Shown in pieces: positions 21,124 through 22,537 of a DNA stretch of 22,537 nucleotides. Origin of the DNA: JBIYSM02 sp044759095. GTDB lineage: Bacteria; Bacillota; Bacilli; Brevibacillales; Brevibacillaceae. The notes under the pieces are model-generated. The model ran no database searches. It had not been told where the DNA came from and was given only the letters and a program-made list of their open reading frames with translations. Location: NCBI RefSeq assembly GCF_044759095.2, contig NZ_JBIYSM020000053.1, positions 1 through 22,537 of the forward strand, in the 5' to 3' direction. Within the stretch, counting starts at the first letter, position 1. Every line of letters begins with the position of its first letter. A program made the position numbers and the translations under genes.

Positions 21124-21132
21124 TTATTTGTG

Positions 21133-22311
21133 ATGCGAAAAAATGGTTTTGCGTATCTCTGGAGCGGCCAGACGCTGGCCAATCTGGGAGATGTTTTGTA
21201 CATTGTCGGAATGATCTCGGCCGTGTACGCCGCGACCCGATCAGCGGCATATACGAGTATCGTTCCTCTCGTCTTTGTGGCGGCGCAAACCGTCAGCAGC
21301 TTTCTTGCACCGCTCATTCTGGATCGGATACGATTGACCTTGCTCCTGATCGTCTCCCAGGCCGGGAAAACTGTAATCCTCCTCATATTGACCTGGTTTG
21401 TTGCATCTGTGCCTTCCTCGCAAACGGTGCCTTATGTGTTCGCCTTTGTGGCGGCGCTTGCTTTTCTTGACGGGTGGGCGAATCCGGCGCGAAATGCACT
21501 CGTCCCGCGCTTGGTTGCAGAGTCCGAACTGGTAAAAGCAAACGGCTGGCTGGCCACAACAGACCAGTGCGTTCAATTTGGCGGTTGGGCTGCCGGAGGA
21601 CTCCTTGTCACTTTGCTGGGGAGCGTGAATGTGCTGTGGGGATCGTTTGCCTTGTATCTGGGGGCGGTAGTCGCCATGCTGGGAATCCCCCGGGTTGAAC
21701 GGCTGCGTCAACCATTCTCGGACGGACACACGCTTCTGGAGGGGTGGAAGGCCATTTGGGAAAAGCCGTTTCTTCGCCGCCTTCTCTTCATGGAAGTGAT
21801 CGAAGGGCTTGCAGGTGCGGTCTGGATGGCTGCCATTTTGTTACCGTACGTCGAGAACGTGCTGCAGAAGGGAGAGGAATGGTGGGGGTACATCAACGCG
21901 AGCTACATGCTCGGAGCCATCCTCGGCGGGATGTTGGTGCTGACGTATGCCCGAGAGATCCAGGCGTATCTTTCACGGTCCATTTTTGTTGGAACCATGG
22001 GCGCCGCCTTGGTGACATTTTCGTTCGGCTGGGGGAATGATCCCTTCCTGGCTCTCTTGCTGTCAGCCGTTTTGGGTCCGTTTTCTCAGCTTCAGCAGAC
22101 TGCCAAACAGACCGCCCTGCAGCAGGGAATCGATGAAACGGTGCTGCCCAAAGCGTTTTCTGCCAAAGGCACGCTTGACTCCGTCGTCTTTGGGGTTTCG
22201 GTTTTGGCAGTAGGTGCTTTGGCGGACCAGTTTGACATTCGCTTGGTTTATTGGCTCGCCGCAGCTCTCATCGGTTTTTCTGCCCTGCTGGTGCTTCTTC
22301 CGCGAAAATAG
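21133..22311 (+). CDS. MFS transporter (MFS_3/EntS-like group)
   Basis: A 392-residue protein with about ten to twelve hydrophobic segments. MRKNGFAYLWSGQTLANLGD at the N-terminus, followed by the loop DGWANPARNALVPRLV with the AxR-N-x-P-R-V/L pattern, is characteristic of the MFS_3 group that includes enterobactin exporter EntS and macrolide pumps. A second-half segment QTAKQTALQQGIDETVLPKA is also typical. The substrate is unknown. ATG 21133 is chosen because AAAAGGGG lies 9 nt upstream; the frame stays open to 21088 but that part lies within the hairpin leader. It ends 7 nt before a strong terminator and appears to have its own leader. Confidence 0.85.
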   Translation: MRKNGFAYLWSGQTLANLGDVLYIVGMISAVYAATRSAAYTSIVPLVFVAAQTVSSFLAPLILDRIRLTLLLIVSQAGKTVILLILTWFVASVPSSQTVPYVFAFVAALAFLDGWANPARNALVPRLVAESELVKANGWLATTDQCVQFGGWAAGGLLVTLLGSVNVLWGSFALYLGAVVAMLGIPRVERLRQPFSDGHTLLEGWKAIWEKPFLRRLLFMEVIEGLAGAVWMAAILLPYVENVLQKGEEWWGYINASYMLGAILGGMLVLTYAREIQAYLSRSIFVGTMGAALVTFSFGWGNDPFLALLLSAVLGPFSQLQQTAKQTALQQGIDETVLPKAFSAKGTLDSVVFGVSVLAVGALADQFDIRLVYWLAAALIGFSALLVLLPRK

Positions 22312-22317
22312 CAAACA

Positions 22318-22362
22318 GAACCCCCGGTCTGCCGCAACAGATTGGGGGTTCTTTGGTTTTTT
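22318..22362 (+). terminator. Intrinsic terminator of the last MFS gene
   Basis: GAACCCCCGGTCTG (22318-22331) pairs with CAGATTGGGGGTTC (22338-22351) using two G-U pairs, then CTTTGG and a run of eight T. The second repeat copy begins a few bases later. Confidence 0.9.
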
Positions 22363-22367
22363 TTGGT

Positions 22368-22469
22368 GTATAAGAATTTATAAATTTGGACATCCCATAC
22401 AGCCGATAGAAAAGTGTTCGGGGCCCCGCCCGGCGAAGAAAGGGACCCCACTCGGCACAGCGATAGCTA
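22368..22469 (+). repeat. Dispersed about 102-bp repeat, copy 2
   Basis: Same orientation and almost the same sequence as 14481-14585: an AT-rich lead (GTATAAGAATTTATAAATTT), then ACATCCCATACAGCCG and the GC-rich hairpin block. The match ends at GATAGCTA (22469). Beyond it this copy lacks the GCCGAGTGGGTC arm and continues into unrelated sequence. Like copy 1 it directly follows a terminator T run. Confidence 0.85.
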
Positions 22470-22537
22470 GTTTCCCCTGAAAAATTCCTGGGGTAAGTCA
22501 AAAACAAAAGGAATTCAGCTCTCTAAATGGAAGTAGT
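22470..22537. other. Unassigned end of window
   Basis: A 68-bp AT-richer tail with a short CCCC...GGGG dyad (CCCCTGAAAAATTCCTGGGG). No gene is visible. The sudden switch from the repeat to this sequence may be an insertion or rearrangement junction. Confidence 0.3.

Overview
The window looks like chromosomal DNA of a low-to-mid GC, endospore-forming Bacillota, most likely Brevibacillus or a close Bacillales relative. This rests on the MnSOD sequence, strong AGGAGG ribosome sites, the FabL/NtdP/YfhP/MutY homologues, a FapR operator and YrzI-like and YfhD-like small proteins. The genus is inferred from protein resemblance and was not tested by a search. No rRNA, tRNA or CRISPR array was seen.

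Layout. (1) 1-410: AT-rich DNA with what looks like the end of an IS21-family element (two GTGACATTTTCAC repeats and a tip ending ...TTGACA), abutting a thioredoxin-like gene that has lost its N-terminal membrane anchor. (2) 458-5046: single-gene housekeeping and stress units: a TauE/SafE permease (-), sodA (+) with a clear promoter and terminator, a DODA-type extradiol dioxygenase (+) with a dyad over its -10, a cytoplasmic serine beta-lactamase-fold hydrolase (-) and a NimA/PNPOx-like flavoprotein (-). (3) 5092-7698: yfhP-like membrane protein (-) divergent from a small alpha/beta-barrel protein and mutY (+). (4) 7700-8500: a minus-strand cluster of four very short ORFs with strong ribosome sites, two of them YrzI-like, with a possible mother-cell promoter. 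(5) 8640-9300: a MarR regulator, a coding remnant and a terminator. (6) 9300-14100: a clearly AT-rich accessory block with a MocR regulator divergent from paiB and a LysE-type exporter, a B3/B4-domain protein, then a graveyard of fragments (AlbA_2-like with a frameshift, a DMT/EamA exporter piece, an unknown C-terminus). (7) 14297-22314: return to the GC-richer backbone: yfhD-like, yfhS-like and a 31-residue membrane peptide, fabL with a FapR box, a GNAT enzyme, ntdP (ygaC), a ygaD-type ABC exporter, an MdtG-like MFS pump, an IseA-like lipoprotein and a second MFS protein.

The backbone order yfhP - mutY - yfhS - fabL - ntdP - ygaD matches the order I recall from Bacillus subtilis, so the 7.7-14.1 kb stretch between mutY and yfhS/fabL is best read as inserted accessory DNA. 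The least explained structures are an about 100-bp dispersed repeat present twice (14481-14585 and 22368-22469), each time directly behind the U-tract of an intrinsic terminator; a 136-bp multi-hairpin element with inverted termini wedged between the GNAT gene and ntdP; a long hairpin that buries the Shine-Dalgarno of the last MFS gene; and the micro-ORF cluster downstream of mutY.
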